This document shows, in pieces, positions 44,057-54,400 of a stretch of 64,000 nt of DNA; positions within the stretch are counted from its first letter, which is position 1, and each line of letters starts with the position of its first letter. Source of the stretch: Campanula takesimana (Eukaryota; Streptophyta; Magnoliopsida; Asterales; Campanulaceae); NCBI GenBank assembly GCA_026119855.1, contig JAOWBW010000220.1:116828-180827 (forward strand), in the 5' to 3' direction. Position numbers and translations under genes: made by a program. The notes beneath the pieces are model-generated. The model was not told the origin of the DNA and made no database searches. It saw nothing but the letters and a program-made list of their open reading frames with translations.

Positions 44057-45036
44057 GAGACCCTTGCTGATCATTTCAGGGGGGGGGGGAATTGTTTTAA
44101 AGAGCCAAAGCTCTGCAGAAATCAAATCAGAATAGAGTGATCATCACATTTTGAGTGAAAAGAGAGAAATAAGATAGGTCCAAACCAAGATTGGTGAGGC
44201 CTCCTTCTCCCCATCTTCTCTTCATCTCCATATTATATCTTTTTCTTTTTGTTAATAATATACACTTGGAACCAAGCTTTGAAATCCATGGCGCCCTTCA
44301 CGTTCTATGCATGATGATGGGTTACAAACCATAGGATAGCCTAAGGCTTATTATGATTTATGTATCTTAAATATATTGTCTTTACATTTATGCACCTTTA
44401 CATTATGTCTTTAAATTTGTGTCATTTACTTTAAAGTCTTTGCATTTATGTTGAATAAATGAGGGAATGATCAAGTTTGGGTGATAAAGTTGCAATCTTT
44501 ATCATCCAAACCATGAGTCAACCTCAAAATGTCCCTTTGATGATAAAGATTCAATATTTATCCATCAAAGGTTGATTTTTGGATGTCCCAATTCCCTTCC
44601 TTGGAAGAATCATCCATTTGGATGTTAAAATTTCCATCTTTAACCATCCAAATGGTAATCTTGGCTCAAAACCATTCCCATCACCTTTTCTCAATTGTTC
44701 CCCAATGATTGCCTTGATCACACCCAAAATCCTTATTTTGGTGTCTAATATAGTGATCAATGGCATAGGGATGATTTAATTTATGTTTTGTTGCAAGAAA
44801 ATAACTGGAAATGATCAAACAATCCAGTTTCCAGCAGAATGCTCTGTTTCTGCTTGGAACTGGACTGATTCATGGGAATCTGTTAAAATTCCCAGGAAGG
44901 CCCTCCATAGCCGTACGGCTACTTTTTCCAGGGGCACATATCCAGTCTGGTCCCCTTTAATCCAGAATGTTTACCAAATAACTCTTTCTGTCAAATATTT
45001 AACTGTTTCTGTTAGGAGTCAGTTTCTCCCACTTTC

Positions 45037-45039
<3 letters not shown>

Positions 45040-45072
<33 letters not shown>
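45040..45072. repeat. (AC)n microsatellite
   Basis: About 16 AC units inside the probable Tat LTR. Likely length-variable. Confidence 0.95.
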
Positions 45073-45073
<1 letters not shown>

Positions 45074-45309
45074 TTGCACAATTTTCAACAAACTTTAGGG
45101 AGACTCGGTTTTTTCCGAGGCGCTTTGGGTGAACTACCGGTTGAGTTCTTCCCAAAGCGTAACCTGACCTCCGAATCCTTTGTCTCTAACCATTTTTCGT
45201 TAAGTTTTGGTTTAAAATTAAACTAACGTGGCGACTCCGTTAAATGTTGACAAGATCCCGTGTTTGATTCTCGAGGGAACCATTCGTTTTTTCCCGCGGG
45301 TATCTCACA

Positions 45310-46063
45310 TGAGGGCTTTTGATAAAAGTTTATATTGAGGGATAGAAAGTACATGTGTGTCTATAAAAATTTAATTTGTACAACTAATCTGATATTTATA
45401 GTCAAAAGTTTATAAATTAATTATAACATATTGAATAATTAACCCTTTAAGTATTTAAAGACAAATGAATTAAATTAAGTATTGCCATCAGGAAAATTGG
45501 ATCACTAAACAATAATAAATTTAATAAATAAAAAAAAAAGTAAAAGTAAAAATAAAAATAAAGAAGAAGATCTAATAGAAAATAGATGTGGAGTTCATAT
45601 AATCTAATAACCCATTTTTATAAAATAATACTTCCAACTGTATTAAGTTTATATTAGATTTCTTGAAATTCTCACGTAGAGTAGCAAATTGTAAAAGTTA
45701 AGAAATAATAAACTTACCTCCGACATCTCATAAATTAAAAGCAATCCTTGCTCATTGAACTGTAAGTGTTTTATTCATAAAATTCGGTCTTCCCATATCC
45801 AAACATTTCTTTTCTTGATCATCCTCAACATACTTAACTTTTAAAACAATAACACCATATAGAAAATATATTGCAATCAAGGAAAAAGAAAAAAAAATGC
45901 AATGTCATATTTGTGACAATAGTGATGATTAATTAATACAAACATAATGACAAAAACTATATTATATAAAAGTATATTTAAGAGAGAAAAATCAAATAAA
46001 ACTCATCAAGAAGCTTGTTTTCTCAATTTGACAATCAACTGAAATACTAAGAGTTGGTCTCCT
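45310..46063. other. AT-rich DNA, nothing recognised
   Basis: Base composition drops sharply to AT-rich right after the Tat element. No frame with a domain, no clear repeat boundary. Confidence 0.6.
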
Positions 46064-46610
46064 GTAAAACGCGTTTTTCCTAGTGGTTAGGAAAAACGTG
46101 TTTTTCAAAATCGTCTGGCACTTATTAACACACTCACTGGACATTCGTAACACATAAACTGGTCATCCTAAACATTGTTACTGGCTATCTATTAGCACTT
46201 CTGCTACTCTAAAAAAATCAGAAAAAACTTTCTGCTATCACTTTCAATGGTTCTGGCTATCAATCTCATATCCAGAAGGATTTATATTGATATCCAGAAG
46301 GCTTTATATTGATATCCAGAACCTTCTGGCTATTACTTTCAAAGGTTCTGGCTATCAATCTCATATCCAGAAGGCTTTATATTAACATCCAGAACAATTT
46401 GAGAAGTTCTGACTATTTACAAAAATGTCGCCGCTTTTTTAAAACGCGCCTAGCTATCACTTTCACATTTTATGGATATCAATATCATATCCAGAAGGCA
46501 CTATATCAATATCCAGAACCGTTGAGAAGTTCCAACTATTTACAAAAATGCCACCGCGCGCTTTTAAAAAACACGTTTTTCCTAAGCGTTCCTTAAAACG
46601 CTTTTTACGC
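46064..46610. mobile_element. Inverted-repeat DNA element (MITE-like)
   Basis: Arms of about 50 bases: GTAAAACGCGTTTTTCC...GGAAAAACGTG on the left, and its inverse CACGTTTTTCCTAAGCG...CGCTTTTTACGC on the right. The centre has several copies of ATATCCAGAAGGCTTTATAT. No transposase frame. I could not identify a target duplication, so the superfamily is open and the outer ends may be a few bases off. Confidence 0.65.
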
Positions 46611-48667
46611 AAGATTTTGGCAAATACTAATCTTCAATGAAAGTAAATTTAAGTGTGTTTCATACCCACTATAGGTAGTCATAGTGGGATCCTCCATTAA
46701 CATGTCGGACTCCATAGCTTCTATGGTCGTTGGTAATGTTTTCTTCCTCGTCCAAATTTGTCCAAGAAAATTCTTCCCAAACATACTTAAAAAAAAAAAA
46801 ACATGTGAGAGAAAATAGTCAAAACCAAAACCATTAGTACATAGATATAGAAAGAAAATGTTAAAAGAACGTGAAAATAAATAAGAAATCAAAACAAAAA
46901 AAGTACAATTTTAACTGAGAATATAAATAAATAAAAAACATATCATAGAAAAATACTAAGAAATCCGAAAGTAAAAATTTTAATCGAAACAAAAAAAAAA
47001 CAATAAACAAAAGTAATCAAAATTGACAAAAATAATAAATTTAATCAAACCAAATATGAAAGTGGTAAATGAAAATGAAGACTAAAACTAAAGTCAATCT
47101 GAAATCAAAAAACATAAATAAAACAAAAAAGAAAGTAAAAATAAAAAACAAAAATAAATCTCACCCGAAAGTAAACACAATAAAAAAAAAAAGATTTGAA
47201 TTTCTAATATGTATCAAACTGTGAATTAAAAAAAAATGAAAAACAAAAGAAATGTAAATGTAAATGTAAATTAGATAGAACTATAAATTTCAAATTAAAA
47301 TTAAAAGAAAAAGAAAAAAAGTGATGGAAAATGAAGTATGACATATAGAAGATAATTAACAATGTTACTTACATAGAGTGATAAGCAATGGCAAATAAGC
47401 CAAAATAATCATGTCTTCCAACCCAATTGAGAGAAAACACAATTGTGGGAAAAAATATGAGGTGCGTTGGAGAGAGAGAGAGAGAGAGAAAGAAAAAGAA
47501 AAAGAAAAAAAAATATAAAATCTGATAATGGTGGTTAGTTTACTAAAGATTTTTTGTGTGACTTTCTAACTGCTAAGTCTATAATGCTTATTAAACATCT
47601 TCTTGCCTCTTTAAGTACTAAAATATTTCGTTTCTTGCATGTTAACTAAAGTTCTTTATCTATTATCAAAACTTTATGTATTTCGAAGAGAGATTTAATC
47701 TGACTTGCAAAACTCTATGTATTCCATCACAAAACAATGCATTATCAAACAAAACTCTTTATATCCCATCATGAAAAGTCAAGTTAGGATGATCAATGTA
47801 TAAGGAGCCGAAAGGTTAGATAATTATCCATTACTTTATTAACGTTTTTAAATGTTATGCCTACCAAGTCTATACTTCTAGTATATATATATATAAGATT
47901 ATATGTCTATTAGATATAACATATTCTTCAAGAATCATTGAGTTCCTTACATTAGTTTCTTATCAACTATAATTCTTAGATATATCTAGTTTCATATCTA
48001 TTATTAGTACCCATACCCATAACTAAGAATAAAACCTATTATTTGTGTCTAGTTAGCAAGAACCGAAAGGTTTTGCTCTTAATGCCATAAATCTGACGTG
48101 GAAGGAGCAAGATTAACCCAAAAGTGGATGAAGTGTCATGCCCAAAGTCATTTTCGCCTACTTTAATATACTATAGTATAGATTTCACCTATCCAACAAA
48201 CCCACTTACACCGTTTGTGAACTCACAATGAATAGAGGATAATTAGGCTTAGAGATTGCCTAGGAGAAGTCGTTCAGAGTTGCGAGGGATGATAGCCGTA
48301 GTAATACGAGTATATTTTAAGAGTACTAATAGCAGCTCTTACCAAAAATACCCCCCTAGATTAAATAATAATAACATGTTCCTTAATCATGGCTATATTT
48401 ATTAGTTTTCTCCCTTATAATGATTTTTTCAATTTGTCTTTTCAATCACTTCATTTGTTAAATTCGCATTATATTAATGTAATAAAATATTGAATAGCAC
48501 AATACTCAAAATAATTTCATAACATTTTGTATGTATGACTTTACTATATTAGTAAAGAGTAGTTATTGAAACTTACATTGCATAAATTTATCAATATCAT
48601 TAACCGCAAGCATCTCAAAAAATTATATTGATATTTTTAATGTAACAATATTTTCTATTTAAATAAA
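46611..48667. other. AT-rich DNA, nothing firmly recognised
   Basis: Long A-rich stretches, a (GA)n run at 47470-47489 and a short (TA)n near 47882. A minus-strand frame at 46605-46892 has no known domain and codon use no different from its surroundings. Confidence 0.55.
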
Positions 48668-49632
48668 GGCAAATTGCAGTTTGATAACCTAAGTTTTATA
48701 CAAAGTTTCAGTTAGTCTCGAACATCGTTTTCCAATCATATGACTATCTGAGTTTGATAACCTAATGCAATGTGGTACAAAAACTAACAAATCGTTAATA
48801 TATAAAAGGTATATGTGCCATGCGTCATGCACATGACATTTCAAAGTCAAAATTGTCATTTGTTATGCATTTAAAGGGTGGAAGTGTAATATATTAAATA
48901 TTGCCAAATAGACACACACACACCAAGAAACCCTATGCTTACCCCCTCCCACTTTCCCTCACATTTGATTGACAATCAACCCTCATCTTGTTATCCTTTT
49001 TTCACATCCCCTCCCTGACTCCCCTTCCCCACTCCTCTTATTTATCCTCTTTACACCCCTTTCATCTTGCTCCCCTTTCGCGTGTGTTTGTGTATATGGA
49101 GTTCAAAATTAAATTTATTTATACTATGATACTGATTTGAAGTTCATAAAATTATGATTTGTGTATGAACTAGGCTTAGTACTTGAAATTTTAAAAGGTT
49201 GAATTTGGAGTATGAAATGTTATTGACGGTGATGGTTCTAATAGGTGGAAGTAGAGGGTAAGGGTAGGTGTGTAAAGGCTAAGGGAAGGGGTGTTTGGTA
49301 GGAAGCGAATGTTGTTTTGATAGTGGTATTAGTATTGATGAAAATGATGATAGAGTTGTTTATGACGGCCTATAAATCTTGTTATTTTTTCACACATAGG
49401 GACAATCTTGAAAATATTTTATCAACTCGTTAATCCTCATTAAATGGAGTGGCGACAATGACATTTTTTCCCTTGAAATGTCGTGGGCAAGGCACATGAC
49501 ATGTTATTAAAAACTTATATGATTTCACATTGTAATATATTATCAAACTCAGACAACCACTTGGTTGAAAACTCGATTTGAGAACCAATTGAAATGTTAT
49601 GTAAAACTAAGATCATCAAATTGCAATTTGCC
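48668..49632. mobile_element. DNA element with long inverted repeats of about 200 bp
   Basis: The left end GGCAAATTGCAGTTTGAT is the imperfect inverse of the right end ATCAAATTGCAATTTGCC. The similarity continues inward, through TCTGAGTTTGATAA to a second block around ATGACATTTCAAAG/CTTGAAATGTCGTG, in total about 200 bases per arm. The centre of roughly 500 bp has no transposase frame. Long arms suggest a Mutator-like or foldback element; no target duplication was found. Confidence 0.7.
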
Positions 49633-50002
49633 CTTTCACTTTCAATGTAGAAAAGAAAGGAGAAAATACATGCATGAAAAGGTTGCATATTAGGACACCC
49701 AATTGTACGCGTAGGGTGGACTTGACCACTCATTTCATTTATTTATTTATTTTGCATTTGATAGCTCAATTTTTTTTTTACTTTTTTTAAGCATTTGTAA
49801 TCATTATGGCGTTAGCCATCAGCTTTTTTTGTTAAGTTGTTATGTGCAAAACAAATGAATATATTTTAAAGGATAAAATAGGAAATCAATAAAAATTTAA
49901 CGGAGTTAAATTTGCATTTGAACATTATCCTATCAATCTTTTTTTTTGAGTTGTCATTATATTTTTTCTTTTTCTTTTTCCACACTATGTCTCAAAGCAA
50001 AC
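49633..50002. other. AT-rich spacer, nothing recognised
   Basis: Between two DNA elements; no frame or repeat seen apart from short T-runs. Confidence 0.55.
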
Positions 50003-50004
50003 TA

Positions 50005-50229
50005 CTTCCTCCGCCCCATACTTATTGCTACTAAATGAGAGTGGATGGGGATTAAGAAAATATATGTTGGAAAAGTAAGTATTGTGAGTGGGTAGAAGAG
50101 AGAAGACGAGACAGTGGATAGTTTTTGCGAGTGGATAGGAGAGAGAAAAGTAAACATTTTAGGTAAGTAGCAATAAGTACGGGATGCCCAAAATGAAAAT
50201 AAGTAGCGATAAGTATAGGACGGAGGGAG
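50005..50229. mobile_element. Stowaway-type MITE
   Basis: 225 bp with ends CTTCCTCCGCCCCATACTTA and the inverse TAAGTATAGGACGGAGGGAG, flanked by TA on both sides (50003-50004 and 50230-50231). The CTCCCTCCGTCC terminus is the usual signature of Stowaway (Tc1/mariner) MITEs. Confidence 0.9.
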
Positions 50230-50456
50230 TACTCATTTTACCATTTTAGGTGTTCTATTGAAAACTCACACTTACTCAAAAAGAAAAATATTCCGTCTAC
50301 TTTTTCTGTCCTTCCCACTTATAACAACAATCCACTTACTATTTTTCTATCACACTTTCTATCTCTTTCTTACTCACACCACCTACTTTTCTAATATCTT
50401 TCTTTACTTTAGTTTTTCGTTCCTAATGTTTTATGGAAAATTTATGCTATGGAAAG
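50230..50456. other. AT-rich spacer, nothing recognised
   Basis: T/C-rich sequence between the MITE and the first SIRE-like LTR end. One frame of 81 codons starting at 50258 has no recognisable domain. Confidence 0.5.
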
Positions 50457-50818
50457 TGTTGGTCCCAGAGGGCAACAAGGGTATAGAACTGCTAGAGGGG
50501 TGAGGGGTGAATAGCGGTTTCAAATTTTTCGAAAATACCCTTATAAAATTCAACCGAGTACCTATCATTTTGACCAACTGCGGTTTAAGGCAATGAAACC
50601 GAACTAATAAAATGCACAGCAGAGGTTTGCGGTTTGGCCAAAGTGGATAGATAAAGAGTTAGGCGGTTCGACTGAGTTGAAAAACAATACGATGCACAAG
50701 ATAATTATAACTTATAAATCAAAGGAAAAACACTTGTCATTTTTCTGATCATATCTTAGATGAACTAGTGAGAAACCACAAACATAAAATTAAAGAACAC
50801 AGCAGAAAATAAAGATCA
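50457..50818 (-). repeat. Fragment of an older SIRE-like LTR
   Basis: In plus orientation TGTTGGTCCCAGAGG is followed by CTAGAGGGGTGAGGGGTGAA, the antisense of the C-rich TTCACCCC end seen in many copia LTRs. It resembles the start of the next LTR at 50819 and is cut by it (possible duplication GATCA at 50814-50818). Only about 360 bases are left visible. Confidence 0.5.
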
Positions 50819-51794
50819 TGTTAAGCCCAATTGGTAGGAAAATAGGCTAGAGGGGGGGGTGTGAATAGCCTTTTTAAAAACTTTTACAAAGAAACACTTT
50901 TATAAATACAAAGTCACTTATCAGTTTGCAAACTATTATCAGTAAGCGCAGCGGAGAAGATATGACTTAGTTTAACTCACACAAAATCAGTATGAAATGG
51001 TTTTGAGAGCTTGGTTTCAACACGAAGTAGTTTCTAAGAGTTCAATGCAGTTTCAAGAGATTGGTCAATGGAAATTACAATGAATCAGTAGAACCATATG
51101 CGATCTTCCGGTGATAGAGTTCCAACCGGCAAGGATAAAGTAAGCAACAGGGGAGACAATGATTTGGAGATGTTCACAGTGTAAATACTACTGCGTCCTC
51201 TACCAAGTTTGGTCAGAACTTGGATTTGGGTTAAGAGTACTATTAGATATCTCTAGTCTATTACAAGCACGGCTTTGCCAGAAACAAAGACTAAATTCTA
51301 GAGATCAATAATGGATCATAATACAAATCTGACCAAGTGTTTTTGAGCGGCAAGTCCAAGAGAACTTATCTCACTCAGGTGGGTGTGTGAGTAACTCAAG
51401 CAACGTATTCCTTAAATGATCTAGTTCGGGAATACTGACATTTGTTGATGAGTTTGTGCACAAGTGTATGTCCTAATAAATGTCTAATGATTATCTGGGC
51501 AGAATGTTTGAGCTTCAATGAATACTCAAAACATTCAACTCTCTTCAATGCTCTAATTTCACCAACCTTCTTCAATGCACTAAGTCCTCTATTTATAGGG
51601 GGAGTAAATGACTTTATTTTTTAGGAAGAAGGCTTGCAATTTTGAATTTCCAGCTGGGTGGTTGAGGAGCATTAAATGCGGTATCTTTAGCATTAATGGC
51701 GAAGATATGGAGTACATGCATGCTTGCAAAAGTCTGATGGGTAAAGACCCCTTTGTCTCAACCGGTTATCTGCAAAAAGCAAGTAGAGACAGAG

Positions 51795-54314
51795 TGTAAC
51801 GCCCATCGAATTTCCTGTTAAATATTTGACATACTTGTTAAATACTTGAACTTGCATATTATGTGCTAGTTTTACTTGGGTTAAAGTTTTAACTGCTTTA
51901 GAATATTAAGGTGGTTAAATGTCTAGTTTTGACTTTTGGGTCATTTGTGAAAATTTGACTTCAGGGGTCTTTTTGTTAAAAGTGAAACTTGAGGGGCCTA
52001 AGTGAAATTCTTTGAAAGTTTCAAAGTATATCATGTTGTTTGGGTTGTCAGAGAAGGCAATTCTTAAATTCTTCTCGTTCCTTCTCTGTTTCAAAGCTAG
52101 GGTTAAAAGTTTCCTTATTCCCGACTCCTCGAGTTTAATTATCCCTCCGTTCTTGATTCCGATCCCGGATTAATATTCGTGGCGTTGAATAGAGCGTTCC
52201 AGGCCGAACAAAAATAAGTTTTGGTCAACTTGAATTTTGACTAGGTAAGTTATTAGCTCCCCCTTGCTTGTAATAACATGCATAAATGTTATTCTCGATA
52301 CTTGTGATTGTTAATTTTGTGTTTGGGGTGATTTTCGTGGTACTTGTAAATTTGGGACAAAGGGAGTAATAATCCTCTGTGGGAAATAATGAAAGAAAAT
52401 GAAAGAGTTAGTTTTGAGCTTGTTAATGCTTTCCGGGTATGTGAAATTGTTGATAAAAAGTTACTCCTACGTTTTGGGACGGACAATTCTTAAACTGGGA
52501 AAGAAATGAAAATTTCGCATTTTAGTACATTGTGCGACCGCACAAAAATACCTGGGCGACCGCACATCTTTCTGAAGGATTTTTCAAAGAAATTGACATG
52601 CTTGTGTGCGGCCGCACAGTCCATGTTGGGCGACCGCACAGTCGTCTGAAAAACAAAGATTTTGTTTAAAGTTTGTATAAAGTTGGATGTAACCCTAGTT
52701 AAGGTATATAACCTTAATATAAGATGTCCTAGCAAGTGTTGTGATACTTTAGGGGCATCATACTTGGTCTTAAACATGTATACTCATTGAATCAAAATGA
52801 GAACATAAGTATAAGAGTAGTATCTCTTCTTTATGTCTTGAAAGTGCTATGAACAAGCACTAATGTGTTATACTTGTTGTGAATCCAATGATTGTGCACC
52901 TTAGGGGCATTAGAACAATGTCTTAGACTTGAACATCCTAAGAATAGGATTGGGGATTTGGTAAGAGTAAATGTATAACTCTTATACTTGCTTGAATGTC
53001 CAAAGATTGGAAGTTATAACTTGAAGTATAAGACATTAAAAGCTTGTACGTGATTTGAACATCCATCGAAATGGATTAAGACTTGAATATAAGATAATAA
53101 AATCTTGTACTTGACTCGACACCAATACATATGTATGGTAGTGAACTAGAAAGTGCTATGAATAAGCACTAACGTGTATGAGACATGTTCTTGTTGTGTA
53201 TGTGCAAACATTGCATATAGTTGCTTGATAACAAGGTGACTTCTTGATTACTTGAAGCATGTTCCTTGTTGAGCTAGTCCACTACATTTGGATTAGTTCC
53301 TCTCCCGTTGTTCAAGTAAATATCTACTTGTACTTTCTTGTGTGAGTCCAGCTGGTTCTCCTTGCTTGTTCGAAAATGTATAGGTTCACGCTTGTAGCGA
53401 GAGCTAGGGTTTAAGTGACAATCGGGTCCCTATGTATTTCCGCCCGACCCCTTACTACCGGCCATAGTAAGGGCATATCTTCCTTAGTTGGAGCAATAAG
53501 CCTGACTTAAGTGAATGCTAATTCCCATCCCGAACACCTCATGAATAATCATGAGTACTGATATTGAGAATGACACTGGTTACCGGGTCTTCTGATATAT
53601 ACTGAATAATCAGTTCCTGTTATTGATCGTGATGTCAAAGTAATACAAGCTTCGACAACAATGGTATTCTTGGGAGGGATAAGGAAGGAAGCAATATCCT
53701 TATAACTTGCTTGTTTAGCCTTATGTGCTATTTGATGAGTAGATTATCCTCTCATATACTTGTTACCTGATGATACTTGAGATATGATTATTTGAGTATC
53801 TATTTGAATTGCATGATAACATGTCATGTAGTTGCATCTAATAGCTTACTGAGATTTATCTCACCCTTTATTTGCTCCCCCCCCAGGAAAAGAAGGATAG
53901 TGCGCAGTGAGGCTCGACATAGTTGGGAGCTTGCTTCGCAGATCGTGATTATTTTGGGGCTTGTGTCCTTTTACACTTGGTGAGGACGATGTATTGGGTT
54001 GTATAACTCCCTATGTTTGGGGTAGACAGTCTTGTTTAGTTCTTGTTGTCACTAGACATCTTGTATAGTACTCTTAATGCCAGCTTATGTGCTAGGCATG
54101 TTTCCGCTGTGTATGTATTAAGTTTGGTTTTAAATTTTCTTGTCTAGAACTCGTGTTGTGAGCTAGTATAGCTCCTTACTCTAGAATATATATATAATGT
54201 CAGTTTGTTAAACAAATGTCATTAAGTTTCTTGTTAAGTTTCTTGTTTCCCGTTAGGCACTCCCATCCAGGTTCGAGGTTCTATTAGGGGATCCCGGGAC
54301 CTGGGGGCGTGTCA
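51795..54314 (+). repeat. 5' LTR of Tekay copy 2
   Basis: TGTAACGCCC...GCGTGTCA. It contains the palindrome array (52531-52640), AGTGCT stem-loops (52843-52861 and 53152-53170), the CCCTTACTA stem-loop (53449-53473) and a C-run plus AGG near 53877-53887 that looks like a 3' splice site. Confidence 0.96.
52531..52640 (+). promoter_or_regulatory. Four-palindrome G/C array in the Tekay LTR
   Basis: TGTGCGACCGCACA at 52531-52544, TGGGCGACCGCACA at 52553-52566, TGTGCGGCCGCACA (perfect palindrome) at 52605-52618, TGGGCGACCGCACA at 52627-52640. Centres are 22, 52 and 22 bp apart. The 3' LTR has the same array at about 59633-59742. Confidence 0.78.
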
Positions 54315-54317
54315 GGT

Positions 54318-54329
54318 TGGTATCAGAGC
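54318..54329 (+). promoter_or_regulatory. Primer binding site, initiator-Met tRNA type, Tekay copy 2
   Basis: TGGTATCAGAGC three bases after the LTR. Confidence 0.93.
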
Positions 54330-54400
54330 TTCCCTGGTTTAGCTACCCTGTTTAGCTACCTTGGTTTGCTCTATGTCTGGATAGGGTCTATGGCCTAGGT

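Larger units (their letters stand above)
1..45309 (+). mobile_element. Old Tat-lineage Ty3/gypsy retrotransposon, 5' end outside the window, split by two nests of insertions
   Basis: The pieces that belong to this element are 1-1978, 17319-25704 and 41140-45309. In order they carry leader, gag, protease, reverse transcriptase, RNase H, a second RNase H, integrase, a 3' region with an antisense ORF, tandem repeats and a probable 3' LTR. A second RNase H, an antisense ORF with a plant-mobile-domain look and tandem repeats before the 3' LTR are known features of Tat/Retand/Ogre elements. The frames are broken by many stops and shifts, so the element is dead. The 5' LTR and primer site are not in the window. 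Target duplications ACCAT (1974-1978/17319-17323) and TCTGT (25700-25704/41140-41144) prove that the pieces were once contiguous. Confidence 0.9.
43607..45309 (+). repeat. Probable 3' LTR of the Tat element
   Basis: The right end is fairly clear: GGGTATCTCACA at 45298-45309 matches the GGGGTATCTACA end of the Tat-like LTRs, and GTGGCGACTCCG lies about 80 bases before it, as in those LTRs. The left end is a guess: a purine tract AGGAGAGGA (43598-43606) followed by TGACATATATCC. A TATA box at 44048 and leader-like sequence after it fit an LTR. The 5' partner is outside the window, so the ends cannot be confirmed. Confidence 0.55.

Noticed and set aside
44080..44095. G-run near 44080 as the Tat polypurine tract with the LTR starting at 44093
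   Set aside because: A TATA box lies about 30 bases upstream of it at 44048, which places the run inside the LTR near the transcript start rather than before the LTR.
45210..45225. GTGGCGACTCCG near 45211 as a primer binding site of another element
   Set aside because: The same box lies inside the 3' part of the Tat-like LTRs in this window, about 80 bases before their ends, so it is LTR sequence; the match also stops after TCCG.
46605..46892. Minus-strand frame as an exon of a host gene
   Set aside because: No domain, no convincing splice borders, and its right part is low-complexity AT-rich sequence.
48100..48360. Possible gene remnant with mixed composition
   Set aside because: No frame over 60 codons and no recognisable product in any frame.
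53777..53983. Small plus-strand frame in the Tekay LTR, repeated at 60879
   Set aside because: An LTR-internal frame ending at the C-run; conservation is due to LTR identity.
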